DNA of 64,000 bases, taken from NCBI GenBank assembly GCA_028284325.1, contig JANQRX010000012.1, forward strand, positions 1 to 64,000, given 5' to 3'. The translations under genes and the position numbers were made by a program. The stretch comes from Bauldia sp. GTDB lineage: Bacteria > Pseudomonadota > Alphaproteobacteria > Rhizobiales > Kaistiaceae. The notes beneath the pieces were generated by a model that saw only the letters and a list, made by a program, of their open reading frames with translations, ran no database searches and was not told the origin of the DNA. Positions 44,360-56,831 of this stretch are shown in pieces. Positions within the stretch are counted from its first letter, which is position 1; every line of letters starts with the position of its first letter.

Positions 44360-46729
44360 TCAGTCCGTTGCGCGACTGACATTCCCGGTGTAGCCGAAAG
44401 CGCCGAGAGTCCGCAGGGCAATGCGAAGGTTGAACCAGCGATTGGACGTCAGGTCGGTGTAATTGGGCCGGGTCTCGCTGTAGGAGATCGACACGGTCGC
44501 GCTTTCGTCGTCATAGGCGATGCCGAAGCTGTCGGAGGCGATCGCCGCGTTCGAGACGTCGTAGGTCAACGTGCCGAACGCCCGCCAGTTGTTGTAGAGG
44601 TTGATCGACGCCGACGCCCGCACGACCGAGGAGTCGGTGGCGACGCCGGTGTTGGGATTGCCCTTGAGGAAGACGAACGATGTCGAGGTCGTCACCGGAC
44701 CAAGGGCGTTGGTCGTGCCGATCTCGGCGCGCTTCAGGCTGAAATCGCCGGCGCCGAACCGTCCGCGAATCGAAAACCGCGGCCCGAGGCCGGTATCGAT
44801 GGTCGCGCCGCCCACGAAATCCGAGACGTTCGTGTCGAGCCCCGAGCCCGGTCCGACATTGGCGATATCGGAGGTCGCGTAGGGATTGGTGCCGAGCAGG
44901 TGGTAGGATTGGCCGAAGGTTCCCGAAATCGCGGCGCCGCCGGCAAAGCGGCCGTTGTAGTGCACGCCGAGGTTCAGCCGCGTGCCGCCTTCGGTCCTGT
45001 CCCACCCGGAGAACTTGTCGTGCTTGAACAGGGTCGTGTCGTCGAAGACCAGGCTCTGCGCGTCGTTGTTGGGCAGGACACCGGCGCGCATCTCGTTCGG
45101 GCGGACAATCAACTGCGCGCGCGGCTCAATGACGTGCGACGAAGCCGGCCCGACCACATGAAGCGGCAAGCTGGCGTCGAAGCCGACCGCCGGCATGGCG
45201 CGGAAGGCGTAGTTGTCGGTAGTCAGCTGAGGCGCCGCGCTGGTCGAGTTGAGCGCAAACGCATCACCACGCAGGTAGGCGAAGGGTCGCAGAACCTCGC
45301 CGTTGGGCCCGATGATCCGATCCTGCCACGCGATCTCCTTGGAGGCCCGCACGGTGGTGCCCGCGGTGCCGTGATAGAACGCCGGCAGCAGCGCGATGGG
45401 ATCGTCCTCGGATCGCAGTAGCGACGATACGTTCGACCGATACGTCACCTCGCCACCGAGAACCGATTCGTCGAACACCTTGAGTGAATCGACGACGGGG
45501 ACCACGACCGCCTGCCGGCCCTGGCGGTAGGATGCGACGGCGGGGATGGGATCCGTCAGGATGCGGTAGTGCGATGCCCGCGCCTGGAAATAGTTCCGGT
45601 CGCGCAGGCCGGTGACATGGACGGTCGATGTCGTGACGGCGGAGTCGGGCGAGACGACCGCATAATCGCGGGTGAAGGTCTTGTCGGTCGACAAGGTTCC
45701 GTCCCAGCCGAGGGTCCAGTCGGGGGCGATGTTGAACCGGCCGGTCGTACGGATCGCGCCGCGCCAGTCGCGGAAGCCCGCGGACGCGGGGTCGAAGGCG
45801 GCCTTGTCTCTCTGGTAGATGCCGGCCGCCTTGATCGTGTAGTGCCCCCTGGCCAGGCGGTGTCGCCATTCTGCGTTGGCGAGCAGGCCCTGGCGGCTGA
45901 AATAGGCGGGCGACACGGTGAGGTCGTAGTGGGGCGCCAGCGCCATGAAGTAGGGGACCGTGACCCCGACGCCCAGTTTTGCCGCGACGTCGATGCTGGG
46001 CGTCAGGAAGCCCGACTTTCGCTTCGCCAGCGGGTCCGCGACGGTGAAGTACGGGACCCACGCGACCGGCGTGCCGAAGAACTCGAACGTGGCGTCCTCG
46101 AACCGGACGACGTTCTCCTCGTGGTCGAGGATGATCTTCTTGGCCTTGATCTTCCAGAACGGCGGCTTGTCGGGGTTGTCGACACAGGAGGGGCAAGCGG
46201 AGTAGTCGCCTTCGTAGAACACGGTCTTGTCGAGAGACCGTTCGGCGGCGGTTGCGTGGAAGTGGGTTCGCTGCGCCGTGTCGACACGTAGGGAGCGGAC
46301 GAAGCCGTCCGCGAAATCGTCGGTGATATCGAGGTACTCGGACCGGTAGGTCTGTCCGGTCGGATCGACCATCCTGACCGCCCCGATCGCGATCAGGCGT
46401 CCGGTGTTCTGATCGTAGGAAACCTCCTGAGCTTCGAGGGTGTAGCCGCCGTAGTAGATGATGACATTGCCGACGGCGGCGACCCGGTTGTTGTCGTAGT
46501 CGTAGATCAGCTCGTCCGCCTCGACGAGCATGCGCTGGTCGGGATCGACCGCGGGTGGCGCGAGACCTGGTGTGGTTGGTGTGGTGGTCTGGAGGGCATA
46601 GTCGGCAGCATGACCACCGGCCGGCAGCGCAACCGACAGCATCGCGACGAGGATGGCGGACACGAGCCAGCGGCCGGCGAGAAGGCCAGCGCATACGCGA
46701 CGGTCCCGAGCCGAGTGCGCCCCGCTCAT
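44360..46729 (-). CDS. lptD: LPS-assembly protein LptD
   Basis: LptD is the outer-membrane barrel that places lipopolysaccharide on the cell surface. The 789-residue protein has a signal peptide ending near GGHA. The LptA-like N-terminal domain follows (RMLVEADELIYDYDNNRVAAVGNV), then a long barrel ending FNLRIALRTLG. It has only one close cysteine pair (SACPSC), fewer than the four of E. coli LptD. The ATG at 46729 overlaps the lptG stop and has GGAGG just upstream. 120 bases separate it from the SurA-like gene. Confidence 0.95.
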   Translation of the reverse strand: MSGAHSARDRRVCAGLLAGRWLVSAILVAMLSVALPAGGHAADYALQTTTPTTPGLAPPAVDPDQRMLVEADELIYDYDNNRVAAVGNVIIYYGGYTLEAQEVSYDQNTGRLIAIGAVRMVDPTGQTYRSEYLDITDDFADGFVRSLRVDTAQRTHFHATAAERSLDKTVFYEGDYSACPSCVDNPDKPPFWKIKAKKIILDHEENVVRFEDATFEFFGTPVAWVPYFTVADPLAKRKSGFLTPSIDVAAKLGVGVTVPYFMALAPHYDLTVSPAYFSRQGLLANAEWRHRLARGHYTIKAAGIYQRDKAAFDPASAGFRDWRGAIRTTGRFNIAPDWTLGWDGTLSTDKTFTRDYAVVSPDSAVTTSTVHVTGLRDRNYFQARASHYRILTDPIPAVASYRQGRQAVVVPVVDSLKVFDESVLGGEVTYRSNVSSLLRSEDDPIALLPAFYHGTAGTTVRASKEIAWQDRIIGPNGEVLRPFAYLRGDAFALNSTSAAPQLTTDNYAFRAMPAVGFDASLPLHVVGPASSHVIEPRAQLIVRPNEMRAGVLPNNDAQSLVFDDTTLFKHDKFSGWDRTEGGTRLNLGVHYNGRFAGGAAISGTFGQSYHLLGTNPYATSDIANVGPGSGLDTNVSDFVGGATIDTGLGPRFSIRGRFGAGDFSLKRAEIGTTNALGPVTTSTSFVFLKGNPNTGVATDSSVVRASASINLYNNWRAFGTLTYDVSNAAIASDSFGIAYDDESATVSISYSETRPNYTDLTSNRWFNLRIALRTLGAFGYTGNVSRATD

Positions 46730-47823
46730 CCATCCTCCAGGTGCAACAGCACCGTCAGGCCAACCAGCGTCGCAATGACCGCCGGCAGCCAGGCAGCAAA
46801 CGGTGGCGGTACGATGCCACCGCTCCCCAAATCCCACGCAATTTTCAACAGCACATAAAGCATGAAGCCTACGGAGACGCCAGCGATAATCATGCCGCCA
46901 ACGCTGTTGGAACGGGAGAAACGCAGGGATACCGTGGCCGCGATGAGGACCATCGCGAGGAGCAGAATCGGCCGCGAGAGAAGCTGGTTGTACTCCAGTT
47001 CGAAGCGCCGGGACGGCAGGCCCGCCCGCCGCGCCTTGGCGGCAAGTTCGCCGAGGGTCCAAAACGAAACGGAATCAACGCGTAGGAAGGCCCTCTTGAC
47101 CTCGTCCTCGAGCATGTCGGTGGGCAGGAGATAGGTCTCGGCGGCCCGCGGTGGCCGGTTCGAGGCCGTGATGGTGGCCTTTTCGAAGCGCCACTCGCCC
47201 GGCGTGTAGTGCCCTCGGGGCGAATCGACGCGCTCCACGAACCGGCCGGCGTCGTCGAAGATGTAGATCGTGACGCCGGTCAGCCCGAGCCCGCCGTCGA
47301 ACGAATCGGTTGAGCCGATGATCGACTGGAGGCCCTGGTGAGTCTGGCGCAGCCAGATCGCACCGGGCGAGGTTTCGGCCACCGGCTTGTTGCCGGCCTC
47401 GTAGAAGACCTGGGCGGCGAGGCTGTTGGAAAGGGCCTGCGAGCGCGCAACGATCGGATTGTAGACCGTGGTCCCGATCACGCCGACCAGCAGGCCGACG
47501 ACGCACGCCGGCAGCAGGAACTGCAACGCCGAGACGCCGGCCGCCCTCGCCACCACGGTCTCGAGGCGGCGATTGGCGACCACGAAAGCGGCGATCGAAC
47601 CGTAGAGGACGATGAAGGGCAGGGCGTCCTCGACGACCGACGGCACTCGCAGGAGCACCATCGCTGTGAGCTGGGCGTTGAAGCGGGCGTCGCCGATGAA
47701 GGCGCGATTGGCGAACTCCACATAGGTGATCGCCGCGATCAGAAGCAGCGACGCGATGAAGATCGCCAGGACCAGCTTCGCGAAGTGCAGCCCGAAATAG
47801 AGCGTCAGGGTTCGGCCGAACAC
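46726..47823 (-). CDS. lptG: LPS export ABC transporter permease LptG
   Basis: LptG is one of two inner-membrane permeases that pull lipopolysaccharide out of the membrane with the LptB ATPase. The 365-residue protein has six hydrophobic segments, three on each side of a large periplasmic beta-jellyroll region. It begins LTLYFGLHFAKLVLAIF. The start is a GTG at 47823, three bases after the lptF stop. lptB is not in the window. Confidence 0.94.
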   Translation of the reverse strand: MFGRTLTLYFGLHFAKLVLAIFIASLLLIAAITYVEFANRAFIGDARFNAQLTAMVLLRVPSVVEDALPFIVLYGSIAAFVVANRRLETVVARAAGVSALQFLLPACVVGLLVGVIGTTVYNPIVARSQALSNSLAAQVFYEAGNKPVAETSPGAIWLRQTHQGLQSIIGSTDSFDGGLGLTGVTIYIFDDAGRFVERVDSPRGHYTPGEWRFEKATITASNRPPRAAETYLLPTDMLEDEVKRAFLRVDSVSFWTLGELAAKARRAGLPSRRFELEYNQLLSRPILLLAMVLIAATVSLRFSRSNSVGGMIIAGVSVGFMLYVLLKIAWDLGSGGIVPPPFAAWLPAVIATLVGLTVLLHLEDG

Positions 47824-47826
47824 GAT

Positions 47827-49008
47827 TCAACCTGTCCTTTGTGACCGTCCGCCGGCCACCGTGCTGGCGCGTTCGACGATTCGCTCGGCCATCGCCACGA
47901 CACGCTCGGGCGGACGGATCTGCATGCCCGTCAGCACCAGCACGATCGCGCCGGCCGCGATGGCGAGCGGCAACGCATACATGGCCACGAAAGCGACAAA
48001 ACTCTGTTCGGCGAGCCCGGGCAGAACGATGCCGGCGACCTGGATGATCGCGGCGGCGGCGACCGCACCGGCGATGCTCACCGCCCGGCTCTGTCGCGAG
48101 GATTGAGCCTGGGCAAGATAAGCCAGCGGCAGGAGGGCGAACACCAGTGCGTAGAGCGGGGTCGTGACGCGCTTGTGGATCTCGATCCTGAACTTTTCCG
48201 GCTGCTCGCGCAGATAGCGGTCGTCGGGGTCGGGCGCGAACAGATACCCGAGGGTGCGTTCGCCGGCGGTGAGCGCGCGCTGCTCCTGCTCGGGTGTGCT
48301 GGAGAACGAGGTGAGATCGAATGCATACGAACTGAATTCGATCATCGAGATCGAGCCGTCCAGCTTGGACCGCTGCTGGATCGTCCCGTTGCCCATGACG
48401 AGAAACGTCCCCAGCGGATTCTCGATCATCCCGCCGCGCTCGGCGAGATAGGTCACGCTGGTCTTCTCGCCGCGGTCGTCGGCGAGGAAGATGCCGGCCA
48501 TGGTGCCGTCGGCCAGCCGGTCGCTCATGTGGAAGGTGAGCCCGTCGCCAAGCTGCATGAACTCGCCCTCACGCATCACATTGGTCAGGATGTCGCTGCG
48601 CACCTGCGAGAGCATGTCCTGCCAGGCCCGCAACGACATCGGTGTGAAGTGGAGGCTCATCGCCGCGACGATCAGTGCCGTGACCGTTCCGAGCACAAGG
48701 GCCGGGCGCAACAGCACCGCCTGCGATGCGCCGCTGGCGTTGATCACCACCAGTTCGGAATCCGTGTTCAGCGACGTGAAGGTGTAGATGGTCGCGATCA
48801 GCAGGGCGATGGGGAGCACGAACGACAGCATCGCTGGCAGGAGCAGGCTGGAGACCGTCAGGAAGGTCCAGATGCTCTGCCCGTTGGCCGAGACCAGGTT
48901 GAATTGCCGAAGCGACTGGGAAAGCCACACCATGGCGCCGAGCGCGACGAAGACCATGAGGGTCGACGCCGCCGTGCGCACGAGGATGTAACGTTCGATC
49001 TGTTTCAT
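47827..49008 (-). CDS. lptF: LPS export ABC transporter permease LptF
   Basis: This 393-residue partner of LptG has the same plan. Segments near 12-35, 50-75 and 100-120 precede the periplasmic domain (FMQLGDGLTFHMSDR), and three follow. The N-terminus KQIERYILVRTAAS is typical. The ATG at 49008 was preferred over an upstream in-frame start at 49089, which adds a non-conserved stretch. It is the first gene of the lptF-lptG-lptD run and is divergent from pepA with 128 bases between. Confidence 0.94.
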   Translation of the reverse strand: MKQIERYILVRTAASTLMVFVALGAMVWLSQSLRQFNLVSANGQSIWTFLTVSSLLLPAMLSFVLPIALLIATIYTFTSLNTDSELVVINASGASQAVLLRPALVLGTVTALIVAAMSLHFTPMSLRAWQDMLSQVRSDILTNVMREGEFMQLGDGLTFHMSDRLADGTMAGIFLADDRGEKTSVTYLAERGGMIENPLGTFLVMGNGTIQQRSKLDGSISMIEFSSYAFDLTSFSSTPEQEQRALTAGERTLGYLFAPDPDDRYLREQPEKFRIEIHKRVTTPLYALVFALLPLAYLAQAQSSRQSRAVSIAGAVAAAAIIQVAGIVLPGLAEQSFVAFVAMYALPLAIAAGAIVLVLTGMQIRPPERVVAMAERIVERASTVAGGRSQRTG

Positions 49009-49136
49009 CGCGATTCCGTACAGGGATCGAGTATGCAAAGCCGGGTTGAATTTGACCACCGGAGATGTCGACGCTAGGTCGGTGGCCAACGCCGTCGTTC
49101 CAGCCGGTACCCGCCGTCCAACCAGAACGGATACGC

Positions 49137-50639
49137 ATGACCGAATTCGTCACCATCACCATCGGCCGTCCGGCGCGTAAGGCGCCCGGGGTCGCCGTCA
49201 TCTTCTGCGGGCCCGATCTCCAGATGGGGCGCCAGGCGCGGGCGCTCGACGTCGGCGCGACCGTGCAGCGGGCCGCCACGGCCGCCGGCTTCAAGGGTGA
49301 ACCGCGCTCGACCCTCAATCTGATCGCGCCCGCCGGGACCGAGCTCGATCGCCTGCTGGTCGTGGGCGTCGGCAAGGCGGCGGATCTCGAGCGCCGTGAC
49401 TGGCTGAACCTCGGCGGTATCGTCGCGGCCGCGCTCGACAAGGCGCCGTCGGCCATCGTTCACCTCGAACGCCCCGACGGGCGCAAGCTCGCCGCCGAAG
49501 CCGCGGCCGATTTCGCGCTTGGCATGCGGCTCCGCAGCTATCGTTTCGACGATTTCAAGACCGGTCCCGGCGAAGAGGACAAGCGCGGCAAGCCAACCGC
49601 CGTCCACATCGATGTCGCCGACGTTGCCAAGGTGCGGAAGGCCTGGGGCGCCGCCGCCGCGGTGGGTGATGGCGTGCAGCTTGCCCGCGACGTCGTCAAC
49701 CTGCCGGCCAACGTCCTCGGTCCCGTCGAGTTCGCGGCCGAGGCCCGGAAGCTCGAGAAGCTTGGCGTCAAGGTCGAGATCATGACCGAGCCGCAACTGA
49801 AGAAGCTCGGCATGCGCGCGCTTCTCGGCGTCGCGCAGGGCTCGGCGCGCCCGCCGCGGCTGGCGGTGATGCGCTGGCAGGGGGCGGCCGCCAAACAGGC
49901 GCCTGTCGCCTTCGTCGGCAAGGGCGTCGTGTTCGATTCCGGTGGTATCTCCCTGAAACCCGGCGGCGGCATGCAGGACATGAAGGGCGATATGGCCGGC
50001 GCCGCGGCCGTCCTCGGCGTCATGAAGGCGCTCGCCGGCCGCAAGGCCAAGGCCAACGTTGTCGGCGTCATCGGTCTGGTCGAGAACATGCCCGACGGAC
50101 TGGCCCAGCGGCCAGGCGACATCGTCACCGCCATGACCGGGCGGACCATCGAGATCATCAACACGGATGCCGAGGGTCGGCTGGTTCTGGCCGATGCCAT
50201 CGCCTACACCGAGGAGCGGTTCAAGCCGCGGCTCATCGTCGACCTGGCGACGTTGACCGGGTCCGTCATCATGGCGCTCGGCCATCACTATGCGGGCCTG
50301 TTCGCCAACGACGACAAGCTGGCCCGAGCATTGACCGCGGCAGGTGAGGCGACCGGCGAGCGGGTCTGGCGCCTGCCCCTCGACAAGGCCTACGACAAGC
50401 AGATCGATTCCAAGTTCGCGAACGTGAAGAACGCCGGCGGCCGCGACGCCGGCGCGATCACCGCGGCGCAGTTCCTGCAGCGCTTTGTCGGCGATACCCC
50501 GTGGGCGCATCTGGACATCGCCGGCACGGGGTTCGGCTCGCCGCAGACCGACACCAACCGCTCCTGGGCGTCCGGGTACGGGGTCATGCTGCTCGATCGC
50601 CTCGTCGCCGACGGCCACGAGAAACGGAAGCGTGGCTGA
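49137..50639 (+). CDS. pepA: Leucyl aminopeptidase (M17)
   Basis: This cytosolic hexameric zinc or manganese peptidase removes N-terminal residues. The 500-residue protein has the metal and substrate motifs VGKGVVFDSGGISLKP and the M17 signature NTDAEGRLVLAD. The N-terminal macro-like domain precedes them. The ATG at 49137 begins the conserved part. It lies divergent from lptF and overlaps holC by eight bases, an arrangement also seen in gamma-proteobacteria. Confidence 0.96.
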   Translation: MTEFVTITIGRPARKAPGVAVIFCGPDLQMGRQARALDVGATVQRAATAAGFKGEPRSTLNLIAPAGTELDRLLVVGVGKAADLERRDWLNLGGIVAAALDKAPSAIVHLERPDGRKLAAEAAADFALGMRLRSYRFDDFKTGPGEEDKRGKPTAVHIDVADVAKVRKAWGAAAAVGDGVQLARDVVNLPANVLGPVEFAAEARKLEKLGVKVEIMTEPQLKKLGMRALLGVAQGSARPPRLAVMRWQGAAAKQAPVAFVGKGVVFDSGGISLKPGGGMQDMKGDMAGAAAVLGVMKALAGRKAKANVVGVIGLVENMPDGLAQRPGDIVTAMTGRTIEIINTDAEGRLVLADAIAYTEERFKPRLIVDLATLTGSVIMALGHHYAGLFANDDKLARALTAAGEATGERVWRLPLDKAYDKQIDSKFANVKNAGGRDAGAITAAQFLQRFVGDTPWAHLDIAGTGFGSPQTDTNRSWASGYGVMLLDRLVADGHEKRKRG

Positions 50640-51078
50640 GGTCCTGTTCTACCATCTGCGCGACCGGTCGCTGGAACAGGCGCTGCCGCCGCTGCTGGAG
50701 AAGTGCCTCGAACGGTCGTGGCGCACGGTCGTGCAGGTGGGATCGCAGGAGCGTCGTGACGCTCTCGACGCATATCTGTGGACCTACCGCGACGAGGCCT
50801 TTCTCCCCCACGGCACGATCACCGACGGCCGGGGTGAGTTGCAGCCGATCTGGATCACCGACGGCGACGACAATCCCAACGATGCCGCGGTGCGATTCTT
50901 TGCCGACGGTACGGTGCCGGGCGACGCGCAGGGTTACGACCGCGTGGTGGTGATCTTCGACGGCAACGATCCGGAGGCGCTGGAGCGGGCGCGCGGTGCC
51001 TGGAAGGCGCTGTCGGCCGATCACGAGGCCACCTACTGGCAGCAGAATGCTGCGGGCGCGTGGGAAAAGAAGGCCTGA
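50632..51078 (+). CDS. holC: DNA polymerase III chi subunit
   Basis: HolC links the polymerase clamp loader to single-strand-binding protein. The 148-residue protein has the family start EVLFYHLRDRSLEQALPPLLEKCLERSW and the ending RGAWKALSADHEATYWQQ. The start is a GTG at 50632 inside the end of pepA. It converges on the ABC-F gene with six bases between. Confidence 0.92.
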   Translation: MAEVLFYHLRDRSLEQALPPLLEKCLERSWRTVVQVGSQERRDALDAYLWTYRDEAFLPHGTITDGRGELQPIWITDGDDNPNDAAVRFFADGTVPGDAQGYDRVVVIFDGNDPEALERARGAWKALSADHEATYWQQNAAGAWEKKA

Positions 51079-51084
51079 GCCGCT

Positions 51085-52956
51085 TTATCCCGCAAGTTGC
51101 TGGCTGAGCGACAGCCAGGCGTCTTCGGCCGCCGACAACCGGTCGGCCGCCTCTGCGCGCTTTCGGGAGAGCTGTACGATCCGGTCGGCCGCGGCGTTGG
51201 TGCTGGCGTCGGCAAGGGCGGCGTCCAGCGTCTGAATCTCTTTGTGAAGCGATTCGATCAGGTGTTCGGTTTCGCTGATCTTTTTCCTGAGCGACGCTGT
51301 CTTTTCGCGCGCCTTGGCCGCTGCCCGCCGGCGCTCCGCACCCGGTGAGCGTGCCGGCGACGATCGATCGCGTCGCCCGGATGCGGCGCCGCGGCTTGCC
51401 AGGATGTCGCGGCGATAGTCGTCGAGATCGCCTTCATAGGGCACGACGGTCCCGTCGGCGACGAGCCACAGCCGGTCGGCGGTGGCCTCCAGCAGATGAC
51501 GGTCGTGGCTAATGAGGATCACCGCGCCGGGATAGTCGGCCAGCGCCCGGACCAGCGCCTCCCGGTTGTCCACGTCGAGGTGGTTGGTCGGCTCGTCGAG
51601 GATCATCACATGCGGTCCGTCGAACGTTGCCAGGCCGAGCAGCAGCCGCGCCTTCTCGCCGCCGGAGAGCTTCTCCGCCGGCGTGTCCATCTTGCCGGCG
51701 CCGAAGCCGAGCCCGCCGGCGCGTGCCCGCACCTGGGCTTCCGTCGCCTCCGGCAGCCGTGCGCGCACCTGCTGGTAGGGCGAGGCGGCGGGATCGAGCT
51801 CGTCGAGCTGGTGCTGCGCGAAATAGGCCACTTCGAGACGGTGGTGGCGCTTCACCCGCCCGGCCGTGGCGGTGAGGCGCCCGGCGATCAGTTTGGCGAG
51901 CGTCGACTTGCCGTTGCCGTTGGCGCCGAGCAGCCCGATGCGGTCGTCGTCGTCGATCCTGAGGTTGAGGTCGCGTAGCACCGGCGGCCCGTCGCCATAA
52001 GCGGCCGCGGCATCGCTCATGTCGACAAGCGGCGGCTTGGCCGGCTTCTGCGGCGCCGGGAAGGTGAAGGCGGCAAGGCTGTCGTCGGCCAGCGCCGCGA
52101 TCGGTTGGAGCTTCTGCAGCGCCTTCAACCGCGACTGCGCCTGCTTGGCCTTGGACGCCTTGTAGCGGAAGCGTTCGACGAAGGCCTCCATGTGCCGGCG
52201 CTGGTCGTCCTGCTTCTTCTTCAATCGCAGTTGCAGGGCCTGCCGCTCACGACGCTGCCGGTCGAAGGAATCGTAACCGCCGCGATAGGGGGTGAGCTTG
52301 CAGCCGTCGAGGTGGACGATGGTGTCGACGGCGCTGTTCAGGAGATCGCGGTCGTGGCTGATGACGATGAAGCCGTACGGGTAGCGGGCCAGATAGGCGT
52401 CGAGCCACAACGTTCCTTCAAGGTCGAGGTAGTTGGTCGGCTCGTCGAGGAGCAGGAGATCGGGCTGCGCGAACAGTGTCGCGGCCAGCGCGACGCGCAT
52501 GCGCCAGCCGCCGGAGAGTTCCGCGCAGGGCTGCCCCTGCGTCACGGTATCGAATCCCAGCCCGGCCAGGATCGTGGCGGCCCGCGCCTCGGCGCTGTGG
52601 GCGTCTATATCGATCAGCCGGGTCTGGATCTCGGCGATCCGGTGGCCGTCGGTCGCGGTCTCCGCCTCGGCCAGCAAGGCGACCCGCTCGGTGTCGGCCG
52701 CCATGACCACCTCGATCAGCGGCCGCGCATCGTCCGGCGCTTCCTGCGCCACCTGCCCGACCCGGGCCCGCCGCGGCAGCGAGATGGCGCCGCGTTCGGT
52801 GCCCAGTTCACCGGCGATCAGCCGGAACAGCGTGGTCTTGCCGGCACCGTTGCGCCCCACGAGCCCGGCGCGCGCCTTCGCCGGGAGCGACACGGTCGCG
52901 CCGTCGAACAGAAGCCGGTCGCCGATCCTGAAGACGATGTCGTTGATGTGCAGCAT
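51085..52956 (-). CDS. ABC-F family ATPase (Uup/YheS type)
   Basis: The 623-residue cytosolic protein has two ABC domains without membrane segments. The first has Walker [10 protein letters not shown] and signature LSGGWRMR, the second GANGNGKST and [12 protein letters not shown]. The inter-domain linker is charged, and the C-terminal part is predicted coiled coil. ABC-F proteins act on the ribosome in translation, and some protect against antibiotics. The subfamily cannot be fixed by eye; this length and tail suit the YheS/Uup side. The ATG at 52956 starts the conserved [19 protein letters not shown]. Confidence 0.9.
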   Translation of the reverse strand: MLHINDIVFRIGDRLLFDGATVSLPAKARAGLVGRNGAGKTTLFRLIAGELGTERGAISLPRRARVGQVAQEAPDDARPLIEVVMAADTERVALLAEAETATDGHRIAEIQTRLIDIDAHSAEARAATILAGLGFDTVTQGQPCAELSGGWRMRVALAATLFAQPDLLLLDEPTNYLDLEGTLWLDAYLARYPYGFIVISHDRDLLNSAVDTIVHLDGCKLTPYRGGYDSFDRQRRERQALQLRLKKKQDDQRRHMEAFVERFRYKASKAKQAQSRLKALQKLQPIAALADDSLAAFTFPAPQKPAKPPLVDMSDAAAAYGDGPPVLRDLNLRIDDDDRIGLLGANGNGKSTLAKLIAGRLTATAGRVKRHHRLEVAYFAQHQLDELDPAASPYQQVRARLPEATEAQVRARAGGLGFGAGKMDTPAEKLSGGEKARLLLGLATFDGPHVMILDEPTNHLDVDNREALVRALADYPGAVILISHDRHLLEATADRLWLVADGTVVPYEGDLDDYRRDILASRGAASGRRDRSSPARSPGAERRRAAAKAREKTASLRKKISETEHLIESLHKEIQTLDAALADASTNAAADRIVQLSRKRAEAADRLSAAEDAWLSLSQQLAG

Positions 52957-53152
52957 GGCCGCGGCGTTGTGCCGTGAAGGCCCGATCGGGGCAAGGGGGC
53001 GTGGACGGCTCGCTGCCGGGACGTGTCAGAATCGCGGCGCCACGTCGTCGGCGGGCGCGTTACGCCGTGCGAGGTGCAATGCCGCCTTGCCCGCCCTCTG
53101 TCCGGCCGCTATGACACCGCCCGATTTCTCCTCCAGACCGGGACCTGACCAC

Positions 53153-53575
53153 ATGGCCGTCGAGCGCACCTTTTCCATGATCAAGCCGGACGCCACCGCG
53201 CGCAATCTGACCGGCGTCATCAATGCCAAGTTCGAGGAGGCCGGTCTGCGCATCGTCGCGCAGAAGCGCATCTGGATGAGCCGCAAGCAGGCCGAGGGCT
53301 TCTACGCCGTCCATCGCGAGCGGCCCTTCTTCGACGAGCTGTGCGACTTCATGTCGTCGGGTCCGACCGTCGTCCAGGTACTGGAAGGCGAGAACGCGAT
53401 CGCGCGCAACCGCGAGATCATGGGTGCGACCAACCCGGCCGACGCCGCGCCGGGCACGATCCGCAAGGAGCACGCGCAGTCGATCGGCGAGAACTCGGTC
53501 CACGGCTCCGACGCGCCGGAAACGGCCGCCGTCGAAATCGCCTACTGGTTCGCCGAGGTCGAGATCGTCGGCTGA
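53153..53575 (+). CDS. ndk: Nucleoside diphosphate kinase
   Basis: Ndk balances nucleoside triphosphates. The 140-residue protein is the standard length, with [10 protein letters not shown] at the start and the phospho-His117 in NSVHGSDA. The ATG at 53153 lies within a longer open frame that upstream has no conserved sequence. The region 53576-53795 after it holds an inverted-repeat element and no gene. Confidence 0.97.
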   Translation: MAVERTFSMIKPDATARNLTGVINAKFEEAGLRIVAQKRIWMSRKQAEGFYAVHRERPFFDELCDFMSSGPTVVQVLEGENAIARNREIMGATNPADAAPGTIRKEHAQSIGENSVHGSDAPETAAVEIAYWFAEVEIVG

Positions 53576-53612
53576 TAGGCGGAACCTTTAGGGGCCTCCA
53601 ACCTTCTCCGTC

Positions 53613-53734
53613 ATTCCGTGCGCGGCGCAGCACGAAGTGATGCGTCGCAGACCCGGGACCTAACACGAACGTGCGAGCTTCAGATCCCGCATCTGCGGCG
53701 CATCATCATCAATGCTGCACCGCAGACACGGAAT
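53613..53734. repeat. Imperfect inverted-repeat intergenic element
   Basis: 53613-53660 and 53683-53734 are inverted copies of each other. They share G-A/G-TCCCG, TCTGCG-CGCATCA, TGCTGC-CCGC and CACGGAAT with short variable gaps. A folded transcript would form a long hairpin with about 22 bases at its head. The layout resembles RIME/REP-like intergenic elements found in many copies in rhizobial genomes, but only one copy is in this window, so its repetitive nature is inferred. Confidence 0.5.
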
Positions 53735-53758
53735 CTCGCGCAAGTGAAGGCCCGAAGC

Positions 53759-53777
53759 GAGCCGCTGCCCGCGGCTC
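53759..53777. terminator. Short hairpin downstream of katG, possible terminator
   Basis: GAGCCGC (53759-53765) and GCGGCTC (53771-53777) form a 7-bp stem with a five-base loop, 18 bases after the katG stop on the minus strand. No T run follows in either direction, so efficiency is doubtful. Confidence 0.35.
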
Positions 53778-53795
53778 CGTGTCTGACTTCCGCGA

Positions 53796-56024
<2,229 letters not shown>

Positions 56025-56119
56025 CTAGCGCGCGTGTCGTGGTCGGACATTCGCCCAGGTCAAAATCGGCGCCCGGGCCACGTCCGGCGCTTTGCCTCAC
56101 ATGGGGAGTCGGGGATCAC

Positions 56120-56575
56120 TTACCACTTGGCGGCGGCTTCGTCGTCGCTTTCTCGCGCCGCCACCCAGTCGCCTTCGCGGCCGTCGGCGGGGTGCTCCTT
56201 TTTCCAGAAGGGCGCCTGTGTCTTCAGGTAGTCCATCATGAAGGAGGCCGCCTCCAGCGCCGCCTGCCGATGACGCGAGGCGGTCGCCGCGAGCACGATG
56301 GTGTCGCCCGGTCGCAGGACGCCATAACGGTGCACGATCCGCACGCCGGCGAGGCCCCATCGGTCGGCTGCCCGGGTGGCGATCCGTGTCAGTTCGGCCT
56401 CGGCCATGCCGGCGTAGTGCTCCAGCTCCAGCGCCGCCAGCCGCCCGTCCTCGTCGCGGCAGATGCCGGTGAAGGTGACCAGCGCACCCGCGCCCGGCGT
56501 CGCCGCGCGCAAGGCCTCCGCCTCCGCGCCGAGATCGATGTCGGTCGTGCGCACATCCACCGAAACCGACGCCAT
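56120..56575 (-). CDS. moaE: Molybdopterin synthase large subunit
   Basis: MoaE converts precursor Z to molybdopterin with sulfur from MoaD. The 151-residue protein has the conserved RHRQAALEAASFMMDYLKTQAPFWKKE with the two catalytic lysines and an N-terminal VRTTDIDLGAEAEAL. It begins four bases after the moaD stop and ends the folM-like to moaE run. Confidence 0.95.
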   Translation of the reverse strand: MASVSVDVRTTDIDLGAEAEALRAATPGAGALVTFTGICRDEDGRLAALELEHYAGMAEAELTRIATRAADRWGLAGVRIVHRYGVLRPGDTIVLAATASRHRQAALEAASFMMDYLKTQAPFWKKEHPADGREGDWVAARESDDEAAAKW

Positions 56576-56579
56576 TGCG

Positions 56580-56831
56580 TTACCCGCCGGTCATGGGTGG
56601 AAACAACGCCGCCTCGCTGGCACCCTTGAGCGGCGCGTCGGGGCGCACGTGGGTATGGTCGAGGGCGACGCGGACGGAGGTCGCGTGCTCCAGCGCGTGC
56701 CGGTACTCCGGGCCGCGGGTCGCGAGCCAGGCAATCAGCTCGCCGGCCGTGGTCACCTCGGCGGGGACGTCGACCTGCTCCTCCTCGCGCCCGATCCGTT
56801 CGCGGACCCACGAGAAATAGACGATCTTCAT
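56580..56831 (-). CDS. moaD: Molybdopterin synthase small subunit
   Basis: This 83-residue ubiquitin-like protein is the sulfur carrier for MoaE. Its C-terminal Gly-Gly (FPPMTGG) is the site of thiocarboxylation. The beta-grasp start KIVYFSWVRERIG is typical. The ATG overlaps the pgsA stop by four bases. Confidence 0.95.
   Translation of the reverse strand: MKIVYFSWVRERIGREEEQVDVPAEVTTAGELIAWLATRGPEYRHALEHATSVRVALDHTHVRPDAPLKGASEAALFPPMTGG

Noticed and set aside
53576-53795. A small RNA or tRNA gene between ndk and katG
   Set aside because: No cloverleaf or anticodon arm could be formed; the structure is explained by the inverted-repeat element.
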